Shown: one piece after another, positions 16,563 to 27,300 of the stretch
How positions within the stretch are numbered: the first letter of the stretch is position 1
How the letters are laid out: the number at the start of each line of letters is the position of its first letter
DNA from: Streptomyces scopuliridis RB72
Lineage (GTDB): Bacteria; Actinomycetota; Actinomycetes; Streptomycetales; Streptomycetaceae
Direction: 5' to 3'
Length of the DNA: 64,000 bases
NCBI RefSeq assembly: GCF_000718095.1
Contig: NZ_JOEI01000013.1
Location: 186,001-250,000, forward strand
Notes under the pieces: generated by a model
Database searches by the model: none
The model's input: only the letters and a program-made list of their open reading frames with translations
Told to the model about the DNA's origin: nothing
Made by a program: the position numbers and the translations under genes

Positions 16563-17837
16563 ATGCGACGTGGCATAACGGCCACCGCCCTGGCCGCGAC
16601 CCTGGCCCTCGCGGCGACCGCCTGCGGCAGTGAGGGCGATTCAGGCAGCGACAAGAGCTCGGGCGGCGAGCTCTCGGGAACGGTCACCTGGTGGGACACC
16701 TCGACCGTGGGCAGCGAGGACAAGGTCTTCAAGCAGCTCGCCGAGGGCTTCGAGAAGAAGCACCCGAAGGTCGATGTCACATATGTCAACGTGCCCTTCG
16801 GCGATGCCCAGAACAAGTTCAAGAACGCCGCGCAGTCCGGCTCCGGGGCGCCCGACGTGATCCGCTCCGAGGTCGCCTGGACCCCCGAGTTCGCCGATCT
16901 CGGCTATCTCGCCCCGCTGGACGGCACCCCGGCGCTCAAGAACGAGAAGGACTTCCTCGCGCAGGCCGCCGCCTCCACGAAGTACGACGGCAAGACCTAT
17001 GCCGTGCCGCAGGTCATCGACTCCATGGGCATCTTCTACAACAAGAAGATCTTCAAGGACGCGGGCGTCGAAGTGCCCACGACCGTCGACGAGTTGAAGA
17101 CCGTTTCGAAGAAGATCAAGGACAAGACCGGCAAGACCGGTCTCTATCTGCGCGGCGACGACGCCTACTGGTTCCTGTCCTTCCTCTACGGCGAGGGCGG
17201 CAACCTGGTCGACGCGACGAACAAGACCGTCACCGTCGACAACCCGGCCGGCGTCAAGGCCATGACCGTCGTCAAGGACCTGGTCGACTCCGGCGCCGCC
17301 AAGACCGACGCCACCGACGGCTGGGAGAACATGCAGTCGGCCTTCAAGGACGGCGATGTCGCGATGATCATCAACGGTCCGTGGGCCGTCGCCGACACCT
17401 ACGGCGGCGCGCAGTTCAAGGACAAGGCCAACCTCGGCATCGCCCCCGTACCGGCCGGCTCCGTCGCGCAGGGCGCCCCGCAGGGCGGCCACAACCTCGC
17501 CGTCTACGCGGGCTCCAAGAACCTGGACGCCTCCTACGCGTTCACCGAGTACATGACCTCCGCCGAGAGCCAGGCCAAGGTCGCCGAGGGGCTGAGCCTG
17601 CTCCCGACCCGTACGTCCGTCTACTCCCAGCCGGGCGTCGCGGACAACGAGATCGTCGGCTTCTTCAAGCCCGTCGTGGACAAGGCCGTCGAGCGCCCCT
17701 GGATCCCGGAGACCGGCAGCCTCTTCGCGCCGCTGGTGACCGAGTACACCAAGGTCCTCACCGGCCAGAGCACCCCGGACAAGGGCGCCCAGGACACCGG
17801 CGACGCCTACCGCAAGCTGCTCAAGGGCTGGAAGTAA
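16563..17837 (+). CDS. malE: Maltose/maltodextrin ABC transporter substrate-binding lipoprotein
   Basis: The 424-residue protein has a lipoprotein signal peptide with the acceptor Cys near residue 21 (LAATACGSE), so it is membrane-tethered outside the cell. The rest is a family-1 extracellular solute-binding fold: GTVTWWDTST, AWTPEFADLGYLAPLD, MIINGPWAVADTY. It captures maltodextrins and delivers them to MalFG. GAAGGAG lies 6 bases before ATG 16563. First gene of malEFG-aglA. No ATPase gene is in the operon, so a shared MsiK-type ATPase elsewhere is expected, as known in streptomycetes. Confidence 0.94.
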   Translation: MRRGITATALAATLALAATACGSEGDSGSDKSSGGELSGTVTWWDTSTVGSEDKVFKQLAEGFEKKHPKVDVTYVNVPFGDAQNKFKNAAQSGSGAPDVIRSEVAWTPEFADLGYLAPLDGTPALKNEKDFLAQAAASTKYDGKTYAVPQVIDSMGIFYNKKIFKDAGVEVPTTVDELKTVSKKIKDKTGKTGLYLRGDDAYWFLSFLYGEGGNLVDATNKTVTVDNPAGVKAMTVVKDLVDSGAAKTDATDGWENMQSAFKDGDVAMIINGPWAVADTYGGAQFKDKANLGIAPVPAGSVAQGAPQGGHNLAVYAGSKNLDASYAFTEYMTSAESQAKVAEGLSLLPTRTSVYSQPGVADNEIVGFFKPVVDKAVERPWIPETGSLFAPLVTEYTKVLTGQSTPDKGAQDTGDAYRKLLKGWK

Positions 17838-17867
17838 CAGGTAACGGGAAGGAAGGCGGGCCGGCTG

Positions 17868-18896
17868 ATGGCTGTCCACACCAGCCAGTCGGTGGCGTCG
17901 GCCGCGGGCGATGACCTCGCCCGCGGCCGCGGCCGCGGCACTGGCAAGGCACCCGGCGGGCTCCGGGTGTCGACGAGACTCCGGCGCGGTGTCTCGACCC
18001 ACTGGTACGCCTGGGCCATGGTCGCCCCGGTGGTGGCCGTGATCGGCGTGATCATCGGATATCCGCTGGTCCGCGGCATCTATCTGTCGCTCACGAACGC
18101 CAACGAGCGCAATGTCGAGCGCAGCATCGGCGTCAACCACCTGCCCGCCACCTACGAGTTCGTCGGCCTCGACAACTACGCCGACGCGCTGACGGGCGAT
18201 CAGTTCCTGGGCACCCTCGGCTGGACCCTGGTGTGGACGGTCTCCTGCGTCAGCGTCACCTTCGCGCTCGGTCTCGGCCTCGCCAATATCCTCAACCGCA
18301 AGATCGCCGGCCGCTCCTTCTACCGGATGCTGCTGATCCTGCCCTGGGCCGTCCCCGGCTTCGTCTCCGTCTTCGCCTGGCGCTTCCTCTACAACGAGGA
18401 CCGCGGCTTCCTCAACAAGCTGCTCGCGGGCGGCGGTATCGACGCCGTGCCCTGGCTCAACGACCCGACCATGGCGAAATTCTCGGTCATCGCCGTGAAC
18501 ATCTGGCTCGGCGTGCCCTTCATGATGGTCGCGCTCCTCGGCGGACTCCAGTCCATCCCGGGGGAGATGTACGAGGCCGCCGAGATGGACGGCGCCAACG
18601 CCTGGCAGCGCTTCCGCAACATCACTCTGCCGGGACTGCGCTCGGTCAGTACGACCGTGATCCTGCTCTCCACCATCTGGACGTTCAACATGTTCCCGGT
18701 GATCTTCCTGCTGACCCGCGGCGGACCAGGAGAGGCCACCCAGATCCTGGTCACCCAGGCGTACAAGTTCTCCTTCGAGATCAGCCCCCGCGACTACGCG
18801 CAGTCCTCCACCTGGGGCGTCCTGATCCTCGTCCTCCTGATGCTCTTCGCCGCCGTCTACCGGCGCGTCCTCCGTAAGCAGGGAGATACGTGGTGA
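17868..18896 (+). CDS. malF: Maltodextrin ABC transporter permease
   Basis: The 342-residue permease has a cytoplasmic N-terminal tail and six or more helices. The ATPase-contact EAA loop is EAAEMDGANAWQRFRNITLP (about 240-260). It pairs with MalG to form the import channel. It lies 30 bases after malE with GGAAGG upstream, and it overlaps malG by four bases. Confidence 0.93.
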   Translation: MAVHTSQSVASAAGDDLARGRGRGTGKAPGGLRVSTRLRRGVSTHWYAWAMVAPVVAVIGVIIGYPLVRGIYLSLTNANERNVERSIGVNHLPATYEFVGLDNYADALTGDQFLGTLGWTLVWTVSCVSVTFALGLGLANILNRKIAGRSFYRMLLILPWAVPGFVSVFAWRFLYNEDRGFLNKLLAGGGIDAVPWLNDPTMAKFSVIAVNIWLGVPFMMVALLGGLQSIPGEMYEAAEMDGANAWQRFRNITLPGLRSVSTTVILLSTIWTFNMFPVIFLLTRGGPGEATQILVTQAYKFSFEISPRDYAQSSTWGVLILVLLMLFAAVYRRVLRKQGDTW

Positions 18897-19759
18897 CCAC
18901 CGCCGCCCCTGAACAGACCGCCAACGTCCCGCGCCGCGGCCGCCGTTCGCCGCTGGCCTCGGTCGCGCTGCACGCGACCCTCGTCGTCGCGTCCGTGATC
19001 GCCGTCTTCCCGGTGCTGTGGGTCTTCCTGACCTCGCTCAAGCCCGCGAGCTACGCCACGACCACGGACTTCTTCAAAGAGACGACGTTCGAGAACTACA
19101 CCAACCTGCTGCGGGACACCCCGTTCCTCACCTGGTTCGGCAACTCCCTGCTCATCGCGGGACTCACCACCCTGCTCGGGGTGTTCGTCGCCGCCACCAC
19201 CGGCTACGCCGTCAGCCGCTTCCGCTTCCCCGGCAAACGCGGACTGATGTGGACGCTGCTGGTCACCCAGATGTTCCCGGTCGCCGTCCTGATCGTGCCG
19301 ATCTACAACATCATGGCGGGCCTCGGGCTGCTCAATCGGTCGGCCGGGCTGGTGATCACGTATCTCACCATCGCCGTACCGTTCTGCGCCTGGATGATGA
19401 AGGGCTTCTTCGACACCATCCCCCGGGAGATCGACGAGTCCGGCATGGTGGACGGGCTGACCCCGTTCGGCACCTTCTACCGGCTGATCCTGCCGCTCGC
19501 CAAGCCGGGGCTCGCGGTGACCGCGTTCTACTCGTTCATCACCGCCTGGGGCGAAGTCGCCTACGCCTCCGCCTTCATGGTCGGCGACGAGAACCTCACG
19601 CTCGCGGGCGGCCTCCAGAAGTTCGTCAACCAGTACGGCGCCCAGTGGGGCCCGATGACCGCCGCGTCCGTCCTCATCGCCGTCCCCGCCGCGCTGGTCT
19701 TCCTCTTCGCGCAGCGCCATCTCGTCACCGGCATGTCAGCCGGTGCCGTCAAGGGCTAG
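18893..19759 (+). CDS. malG: Maltodextrin ABC transporter permease
   Basis: The 288-residue, six-helix permease has an EAA-type loop (EIDESGMVDGLTPFGTFYRL, about 180-200) and the family VGDENLTLAGGL motif. The GTG at 18893-18895 overlaps the malF stop TGA (GTGA), indicating translational coupling. A GTG three bases earlier is also possible. Forms the import channel with MalF. Confidence 0.92.
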   Translation: MTTAAPEQTANVPRRGRRSPLASVALHATLVVASVIAVFPVLWVFLTSLKPASYATTTDFFKETTFENYTNLLRDTPFLTWFGNSLLIAGLTTLLGVFVAATTGYAVSRFRFPGKRGLMWTLLVTQMFPVAVLIVPIYNIMAGLGLLNRSAGLVITYLTIAVPFCAWMMKGFFDTIPREIDESGMVDGLTPFGTFYRLILPLAKPGLAVTAFYSFITAWGEVAYASAFMVGDENLTLAGGLQKFVNQYGAQWGPMTAASVLIAVPAALVFLFAQRHLVTGMSAGAVKG

Positions 19760-19857
19760 CGGCCTTGCCCTTACCACCGAATCCGTACGACGACGGCGGC
19801 GCGCAGGACCCACCCGGCCGCGCGCCGCTCCCCACCCCCAGACACCACAGGGACGAC

Positions 19858-21534
19858 ATGACCCAGCACCTCGCTGCCCCTCTGACCGGCACGTCCGACG
19901 ACGCCCCGGGCCACCGCCACGGCTGGTGGCAGGACGCGGTGATCTACCAGGTCTATCCACGCAGTTTCGCCGACGGCAACGGCGACGGAATGGGCGATCT
20001 CGACGGGGTACGCCGCCGACTGCCGTACCTCAGGGACCTGGGCGTCGACGCCGTCTGGCTCAGCCCCTTCTACGCCTCCCCACAGGCCGACGCGGGCTAC
20101 GACGTCGCCGACTACCGGGCCATCGACCCGATGTTCGGCACCCTGCTGGACGCCGACGCGCTGATCCGTGACGCCCACGAGCTGAATCTGCGCGTCATCG
20201 TCGATCTCGTCCCCAACCACTCCTCCGACGCGCACGAGTGGTTCAAGCGCGCCCTGCGCGAGGGCCCCGGGTCCGCGCTGCGCGAGCGCTACCACTTCCG
20301 TCCCGGAAAGGGCGCGGACGGCGAACTCCCGCCCAACGACTGGGAGTCCATCTTCGGCGGCCCCGCCTGGACCAGGACCACCGACCCGGACGGCACCCCC
20401 GGCGACTGGTATCTGCATCTCTTCGCCCCCGAGCAGCCCGACTTCAACTGGGACCACCCGGCCGTCGCCGACGAGTTCCGCTCGATCCTGCGCTTCTGGC
20501 TGGACATGGGCGTCGACGGCTTCCGCGTCGATGTCGCCCACGGTCTGGTGAAGGCGCCGGGCCTGCCCGACATCGGCGGCGCCGGCCAGCTCAGGCTGCT
20601 CGGTAATGACGCCATGCCGTTCTTCGACCAGGACGGTGTGCACGAGATCTACCGGCAGTGGCGCAGGATCCTCGACGAGTACCCCGGCGACCGGATCGCC
20701 GTCGCCGAGGCATGGACGCCGACCGTCGAGCGCACCGCGAACTACGTACGCCCCGACGAGCTGCACCAGGCGTTCAACTTCCAGTATCTGGGCACCTCAT
20801 GGGTGGGTTCCGAGCTGCGCGAGGTCATCGATGCCTCGCTCGCCGCGATGCGCCCCGTCGGCGCCCCCGCCACCTGGGTGCTCTCCAACCACGATGTCAC
20901 CCGGCACGCCACCCGCTTCGCGAGCCCGCCCGGCGGCGGCACCCAGACCCGCGAGGCCGGCGACCGTACGCTCGGACTGCGCCGGGCGCGCGCGGCGACG
21001 CTGCTGATGCTGGCCCTGCCCGGCTCCGCGTATGTGTACCAGGGCGAGGAGCTCGGCCTGCCCGATGTCACCGACCTGCCCGACGAGGCCCGGCAGGACC
21101 CGTCGTACTTCCGCGCGGACGGCCAGGACGGCTTCCGCGACGGCTGCCGCGTGCCCATCCCCTGGACGCGCGAGGGCAGTTCGTACGGCTTCGGCGGCGG
21201 GGGCAGCTGGCTGCCGCAGCCGGAGGGCTGGGGCGCGCTCAGCGTCGAGGCGCAGACCGGCGACCCCGGCTCCACCCTGGAGCTGTACCGGGCGGCGCTG
21301 GCCGCGCGCAAGGAGCACCCGGGGCTGGGCGCGGGCGACGCGGTGGAGTGGCTGGACGCGCCCGAGGGCGTGCTGGCCTTCGCCAGGCCCGGCTTCGTCT
21401 GCACGGTCAACACGACCGGCACGGCGGTACGGATCCCCGCGCACGGCCGGGTGCTGGTGGCCAGCGGCCCGGTGGCCGTGGACGGCGCCGAGGCTGAACT
21501 GCCCGCCGACACGACGGTGTGGTGGACGGTGTGA
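19858..21534 (+). CDS. aglA: Cytoplasmic GH13 alpha-glucosidase
   Basis: The 558-residue glycoside hydrolase family 13 enzyme lacks a signal peptide. The catalytic residues are visible: nucleophile Asp225 (GFRVDVAH), acid/base Glu284 (VAEAWTP) and transition-state Asp346 (LSNHDVTRH). It would hydrolyse imported maltose and maltodextrins to glucose. AGGGA lies just before ATG 19858. It is 98 bases after malG, so probably co-transcribed, and its stop overlaps the next gene's GTG. Confidence 0.92.
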   Translation: MTQHLAAPLTGTSDDAPGHRHGWWQDAVIYQVYPRSFADGNGDGMGDLDGVRRRLPYLRDLGVDAVWLSPFYASPQADAGYDVADYRAIDPMFGTLLDADALIRDAHELNLRVIVDLVPNHSSDAHEWFKRALREGPGSALRERYHFRPGKGADGELPPNDWESIFGGPAWTRTTDPDGTPGDWYLHLFAPEQPDFNWDHPAVADEFRSILRFWLDMGVDGFRVDVAHGLVKAPGLPDIGGAGQLRLLGNDAMPFFDQDGVHEIYRQWRRILDEYPGDRIAVAEAWTPTVERTANYVRPDELHQAFNFQYLGTSWVGSELREVIDASLAAMRPVGAPATWVLSNHDVTRHATRFASPPGGGTQTREAGDRTLGLRRARAATLLMLALPGSAYVYQGEELGLPDVTDLPDEARQDPSYFRADGQDGFRDGCRVPIPWTREGSSYGFGGGGSWLPQPEGWGALSVEAQTGDPGSTLELYRAALAARKEHPGLGAGDAVEWLDAPEGVLAFARPGFVCTVNTTGTAVRIPAHGRVLVASGPVAVDGAEAELPADTTVWWTV

Positions 21535-22652
21535 ACGACCCCCTGCCGCCGGGCGGCGACGGACGTTTCCCCGCTGGTACGCCGAGGCTCGCCGACATAG
21601 CGGGCCGGGCGTCGGTGAGCGAGGCGACCGTCAGCCGGGTCCTGAACGGCAGGCCGGGCGTCGCGGACACGACGCGTCAGCGGGTGCTCGCGGCGCTCGA
21701 CACTCTCGGGCACGAGCGGGGCGAGCGCGATGTGCGGGAGTTACGGGACGTACGTCAGGAGCGCTCCGCGCGCGGCCCGAAGCAGCGCGGCGCCGGGCTG
21801 ATCGGGCTGGTGACCCCCGAACTCACCAACCCGGTCTTCCCGGCCTTCGCCCAGGCCGTCGAACAGGTCCTGGCCGGGCACGGCCACACCCCGGTGCTCT
21901 GCACCCAGCTGCCCGGCGGTGCCACCGAGGACGAGCTGGTCGAACAGCTCGTGGAGCGGGGCGTCGGCGGCATCGTCTTCCTCTCCGGGCTGCACGCCGA
22001 CACCTCGGCCGACCCGGCGCGCTACGCCGCGCTCGCCGCGCGCGGTGTGCCGTACGTACTGATCAATGGCTACAACGAGCGCGTCAGCGCGCCCTTCGTC
22101 TCGGCGGACGACCACGCGGCCGTACGGATGGCCGTCGGCCACCTCGCCGAGCTGGGACACCGCAGGATCGGGCTCGCGACCGGACCGCAGCGGTACGTGC
22201 CGTCCCGGCGCAAGCGCGAGGGCTTCCTCGACGCGTCCGTCGGGCTGCTGGGGCTGGCCTGGGGCGAGGCCGAGGAGCTGGTGTGCTCCACGCTGTTCGG
22301 CGTCGAGGGCGGGCAGGTCGCGGCGGACGCGCTGCTGGGACTCGGCTGCACCGGCATCGTCTGCGCCAGCGATCTGATGGCGCTCGGTGTGGTGCGGGCG
22401 GCCAGGGAGCGCGGGCTCGGAGTGCCGCACGACATCTCGGTCGTGGGGTACGACGACTCGCAGCTGATCGCTTTCACCGACCCTCCGCTGACCACCGTCA
22501 GACAGCCGGTACGGGCGATGGCCGCGGCGGCCGTCGCCGCGCTGCTGGAGGAGATGGCGGGCAGCCCCATGCAGCGCACCGAGTACGTCTTCCAGCCCGA
22601 GCTGGTGGTACGCGGCTCCACCGCGGGAGCGCGCGTACCCCGGCGCCACTGA
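21531..22652 (+). CDS. Second LacI-type regulator, MalR paralogue
   Basis: The 373-residue repressor has a helix-turn-helix nearly identical to MalR (LADIAGRASVSEATVSRVLN). Its effector domain is likewise close, sharing IVFLSGLHADTSA, ERGLGVPHDISVVGYDDS and PELVVRGSTA. A basic insertion lies between the HTH hinge and the core. The GTG at 21531 overlaps the aglA TGA (GTGA). A GTG 12 bases earlier is possible. It closes the mal operon and precedes the amylase gene, so it may bind the same operators or act on the downstream secreted amylases. Confidence 0.88.
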   Translation: MNDPLPPGGDGRFPAGTPRLADIAGRASVSEATVSRVLNGRPGVADTTRQRVLAALDTLGHERGERDVRELRDVRQERSARGPKQRGAGLIGLVTPELTNPVFPAFAQAVEQVLAGHGHTPVLCTQLPGGATEDELVEQLVERGVGGIVFLSGLHADTSADPARYAALAARGVPYVLINGYNERVSAPFVSADDHAAVRMAVGHLAELGHRRIGLATGPQRYVPSRRKREGFLDASVGLLGLAWGEAEELVCSTLFGVEGGQVAADALLGLGCTGIVCASDLMALGVVRAARERGLGVPHDISVVGYDDSQLIAFTDPPLTTVRQPVRAMAAAAVAALLEEMAGSPMQRTEYVFQPELVVRGSTAGARVPRRH

Positions 22653-22748
22653 ACCGACCCTCTCCGTACCACCACCAGGGAACAGAGCCGCACCACCCGC
22701 ACCACCGTCAGCCGCACCTCCCCCCACCAGCGTTGTTGGAGGAACCGA

Positions 22749-24131
22749 ATGGCTCGCAGAACTCTGGCCGCCGCGCTCGCCCTCGTGGCGGGCGCCGCAG
22801 CCGCGCTCACGGTCCCCGCCGGGACCGCCCAGGCGGCGCCGCCCGGTGGCAAGGACGTCACCGCCGTACTGTTCGAGTGGCGCTTCGACTCCATAGCCAA
22901 GGCGTGCACCAGCACCCTCGGCCCGGCCGGCTACGGCTATGTACAGGTCTCACCGCCCCAGGAGCACATCCAGGGCGGCCAGTGGTGGACCTCGTACCAG
23001 CCCGTCAGCTACAAGATCGCCGGACGGCTCGGTGACCGCGCCGCCTTCTCGAACATGGTGAACACCTGCCACGCGGCGGGCGTCAAGGTCGTCGCCGACT
23101 CCGTCATCAACCACATGGCGGCCGGAGACGGCACCGGCACCGGCGGCTCCTCGTACACCAAGTACAACTACCCCGGCATCTATTCGGGCGCCGACATGGA
23201 CGACTGCCGGTCGCAGATCAGCAACTACGGCGACCGCGCCAACGTACAGAACTGCGAACTGGTCGGGCTCGCCGATCTGGACACCGGCGAGGAGTACGTA
23301 CGCGGCCGGATCGCGGCGTATCTCAACGACCTGCTCTCGCTCGGCGTCGACGGCTTCCGGATCGACGCCGCCAAGCACATGCCGGCCGGTGATCTCGCCA
23401 ACATCAAGAGCAGGCTGAGCAATCCGGGCGTGTACTGGAAGCAGGAGGCCATCTACGGCGCGGGCGAGGCCGTCTCGCCGAGCGAGTACCTCGGCGCCGG
23501 CGACGTCCAGGAGTTCCGGTACGCCCGCGATCTCAAGCGGGTCTTCAACAACGAGAACCTCGCCTATCTGAAGAACTACGGCGAGGGCTGGGGCTACATG
23601 GAGTCGGGCAAGTCCGCCGTCTTCGTCGACAACCACGACACCGAGCGCGGCGGCGACACCCTCAGCTACAAGGACGGCGCGAACTACACGCTCGCCAATG
23701 TCTTCATGCTGGCCTGGCCGTACGGCTCGCCCGATGTGCACTCCGGGTACGAGTGGAGCGACAAGGACGCCGGTCCGCCCAACGGCGGCACGGTCAACGC
23801 CTGCTACAGCGACGGCTGGAAGTGCCAGCACGCCTGGCGCGAGATCTCGTCGATGGTCGCCTTCCGCAACACCACGCGCGGCCAGGCCGTCACCAACTGG
23901 TGGGACAACGGCGGCGACCAGATCGCCTTCGGCCGGGGCTCGGCGGGCTATGTGGCCATCAATCACGAGGGCTCCTCGCTCACCCGTACGTTCCAGACGT
24001 CGCTGCCGGGCGGTACGTACTGCGATGTGCAGAACGGCAGGACGGTGACGGTGAACGGCTCCGGACAGTTCACGGCGACGCTCGGCTCGAACACGGCGGT
24101 CGCGCTGCACACCGGCGCCCGCAACTGCTGA
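22749..24131 (+). CDS. Secreted alpha-amylase, GH13
   Basis: The 460-residue enzyme has a Sec signal peptide (cleavage after AQA near 30). The GH13_32-like catalytic core resembles animal and actinobacterial amylases. The triad is Asp206 (GFRIDAAKH), Glu233 (WKQEAIYG) and Asp297 ([10 protein letters not shown]). It ends with the all-beta C domain and has no starch-binding CBM20 module, unlike many streptomycete amylases. It cuts internal alpha-1,4 bonds of starch outside the cell. TTGGAGG precedes ATG 22749. A strong terminator follows. Confidence 0.94.
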   Translation: MARRTLAAALALVAGAAAALTVPAGTAQAAPPGGKDVTAVLFEWRFDSIAKACTSTLGPAGYGYVQVSPPQEHIQGGQWWTSYQPVSYKIAGRLGDRAAFSNMVNTCHAAGVKVVADSVINHMAAGDGTGTGGSSYTKYNYPGIYSGADMDDCRSQISNYGDRANVQNCELVGLADLDTGEEYVRGRIAAYLNDLLSLGVDGFRIDAAKHMPAGDLANIKSRLSNPGVYWKQEAIYGAGEAVSPSEYLGAGDVQEFRYARDLKRVFNNENLAYLKNYGEGWGYMESGKSAVFVDNHDTERGGDTLSYKDGANYTLANVFMLAWPYGSPDVHSGYEWSDKDAGPPNGGTVNACYSDGWKCQHAWREISSMVAFRNTTRGQAVTNWWDNGGDQIAFGRGSAGYVAINHEGSSLTRTFQTSLPGGTYCDVQNGRTVTVNGSGQFTATLGSNTAVALHTGARNC

Positions 24132-24216
24132 CCGCCGGTCCGCGCCGACAACCGGTCCGCGCTGAGCGGCTGCCCGCGCTGAGCCGCTGACACAGCTGCT
24201 GACGCACCGGAAAAAC

Positions 24217-24253
24217 GGCCGTCCGGCGACCGCCTCCCCGTCGCCGGACGGCC
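24217..24253 (+). terminator. Rho-independent-type terminator after the amylase gene
   Basis: A perfect 14-bp stem GGCCGTCCGGCGAC / GTCGCCGGACGGCC with a 9-base loop lies 86 bases after the stop. It separates the amylase from the pullulanase gene. Confidence 0.8.
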
Positions 24254-24315
24254 CCTTCGCCGTATCCCCGACCTCTCCCTGATCCCCTGATCCCGCACAT
24301 CCGAGGAGATCCCGC

Positions 24316-27300
24316 GTGAAACGCCCGCCCCTGCGAAGAGCGGCGACCGCCGTCCTCGCCGCCGCCCTGTGCGCGGCGCTCGTGCCCGCCCTGCCCGCCG
24401 TCGCGTCGGCGGCCGAGCTGCCCGCCGTGTCCGCGCCGCCCGCCCCGCCGTCGGACGCCCGGCTCGCCGCCGAGCCCGCCCGCCACGATCTGACCCGTGA
24501 GCAGTTCTACTTCGTCCTGCCCGACCGGTTCGCCAACGGTGACAGGACCAACGACCGCGGCGGACTGACCGGTTCGCGGACCGCCACCGGATACGACCCC
24601 ACCGACAAGGGCTTCTACCAGGGCGGCGACCTCAAGGGCCTCACCGACAGGCTCGACTACATCAAGGGGCTCGGCACCACCGCGATCTGGCTCGCGCCGA
24701 TCTTCAAGAACAAGCCGGTGCAGGGGGAGGGGAAGGACGCCTCGGCCGGCTACCACGGCTACTGGATCACGGACTTCACGCGGGTCGACCCGCACTTCGG
24801 CACCAACGCCGAGCTGACGAAGCTGATCGCCGAGGCCCATGACAAGGGCATGAAGGTCTTCTTCGACGTCATCACCAACCACACCGCCGACACCGTCGAC
24901 TACGCGGAGAAGCAGTACGGCTACCGGCCCAAGGGCGCCTATCCGTATCTCGACAAGGACGGCCGCCCCTTCGACGACCGCGGCGACGGCGCGCGTACGG
25001 ACTTCGCGAAGACCGACGCGGACTCCTTCCCGTACACCCCCGTCGTGCGTACGGGCGAGACGAAGGTCCCCGCCTGGCTCAACGACCCGATGATGTACCA
25101 CAACCGCGGCGACTCGACCTTCGCGGGCGAGAGCAGTGAGTACGGCGACTTCTCCGGGCTGGACGATCTGTGGACCGAGCGTCCCGAGGTCGTCTCAGGG
25201 ATGGAGAAGATCTACGAGAAGTGGGTACGCGACTTCGACATCGACGGCTTCCGTATCGACACCGTCAAACACGTCGACATGGACTTCTGGACGCAGTGGG
25301 CCACGGCGCTCGACGCGTACGCGGCGAAGCGCGGCCGGGACGACTTCTTCATGTTCGGCGAGGTCTACTCGTCGGACACCGCCGTCACCTCGCCGTATGT
25401 GACCCGGGGGCGGCTGGACGCCACGCTCGACTTCCCCTTCCAGGACGCGGCGCGCGCCTACGCCTCGCAGGGCGCGCCGGCCGAGCGGCTCGCGAAGGTC
25501 TTCGCCGACGACTACCGCTACACCACCGACAAGGCCAACGCCTATGAGCAGGTGACCTTCCTCGGCAACCACGACATGGGCCGGATCGGCACCTTCCTCG
25601 CCCAGGACAACCCGGGGGCCGGCGACGCCGAGCTGGTCGCGCGCGCCCGGCTCGCCAACGAGCTGATGTTCCTGTCCCGGGGCAATCCGGTGATCTACTA
25701 CGGCGACGAGCAGGGCTTCACGGGCGCGGGAGGCGACAAGGACGCCCGCCAGACCCTCTTCGCCTCGAAGACCGCCGACTATCTGGACGACGACCAGCTG
25801 GGCACGGACCGTACCCACGCCTCGGACGCCTACGACCCGGCACACCCGCTGTACCGGTCGATCGCCGCGCTCTCGAAGCTCACCAAGGCCCACCCGGCGC
25901 TGCGGGACGGAGTCCAGACCGAGCGGTACGCGAAGGATTCCGTCTACGCCTACTCCCGTACCGACTCCCGTACGGACGCGAAGGCGCGCACCGAGTACGT
26001 CGTCGCCGTGAACAACGCCGCCGACGCCAGGACCGTCGAGATCCCGGTCGGCTCGGCCACGGGCACCGACTTCCGTACGCTGTACAGCGGTTCGGGCTCG
26101 GAGGCCGGTACGGTACGCGCCGGGGCCGGCGGCACGGTCAAGGTGACCGTCCCCGCGCTCTCCTCGCTGGTGCTGAAGGCGGCGAAGCCCCTGGCCGCCC
26201 CCGCCAGCAAGCCCGCGATCACCCTCAAGGCCCCCGCGCCCGGCGCCACCGGCACCGTCGAACTGGCCGCGGAGGTCACCGGCGGACAGCTCAACCGGGT
26301 CGTCTTCGCCGCCCAGACCGGCAACGGCGCGTGGCGGACCCTCGGCACCGCGGACCACGCGCCGTACCGGGTCACCGACCACGTGGACACGGCCGCCGGA
26401 ACGCCCCTGCGCTACAAGGCCGTTGCCGTCGACAGCGCGGGCCGCACCGTGAGCGCGACCGCCGCCTCAACGGCGGGACAGACGCCCGCGCCCGAGAAGC
26501 CGGCCGCCGTCGAGCGCGACTACGCCGTCGTCCACTACCAGCGGCCCGACGGCGACTACGAGGGCCGGCAGTTGACGTCCGGCTCCACGACCGCCGCGTT
26601 CACCGGCCGGGACGCCTACGGCGCCTTCGCCTGGATCAAGGTCCCCGAGGGCGCGGCCGGTCTCCCGTACACCGTGGAGAAGTCCGGCGCCCCGGACGAC
26701 GGCCCGCAGCGCACCGTCGATCTCGCGCGTACCGGCGAGGTCTGGATCACCCAGGGCGGGGACGGCCAGTCCGAGCGGGCGCCCGACGGCGCCTATCCGC
26801 CGCAGGACACCACGAAGGCGACCGTCCACTACCGGCGCGCGGACGGCGACTACGCCGGCTGGGGGCTGCACACCTGGACGGGCGCGGCCTCGCCCACCGA
26901 CTGGTCGAAGCCGCTCCAGCCCGTACGGGAGGACGCGTACGGCGTGACCTTCGAGGTCCCGCTCGCCGCCGGTGCCACCTCGCTCAGCTACATCCTCCAC
27001 AAGGGCGACGAGAAGGACCTCCCCACCGATCAGTCCCTGGACCTGGCGACCTACGGGAACGAGGTGTGGCTGCTCGCCGGTCAGCCGAAGTACCTGCTGC
27101 CGCAGTCCGGTTCGTCCCCGAGCCTCGATCTCACGAAGGCCGAGGCCCAGTGGATCGACACCAACACCGTCGTCTGGAAGGTGAAGGCGACCGCTGCGAC
27201 CAGCCAGCAGCTGGTGTACGCGCGCGACGGCGGCATCACCGTCGAGGACGGCGCGCTCTCCGACGAGGGGCAGTGGCTGCGGCTCTCGCCGTCCGCCCTC

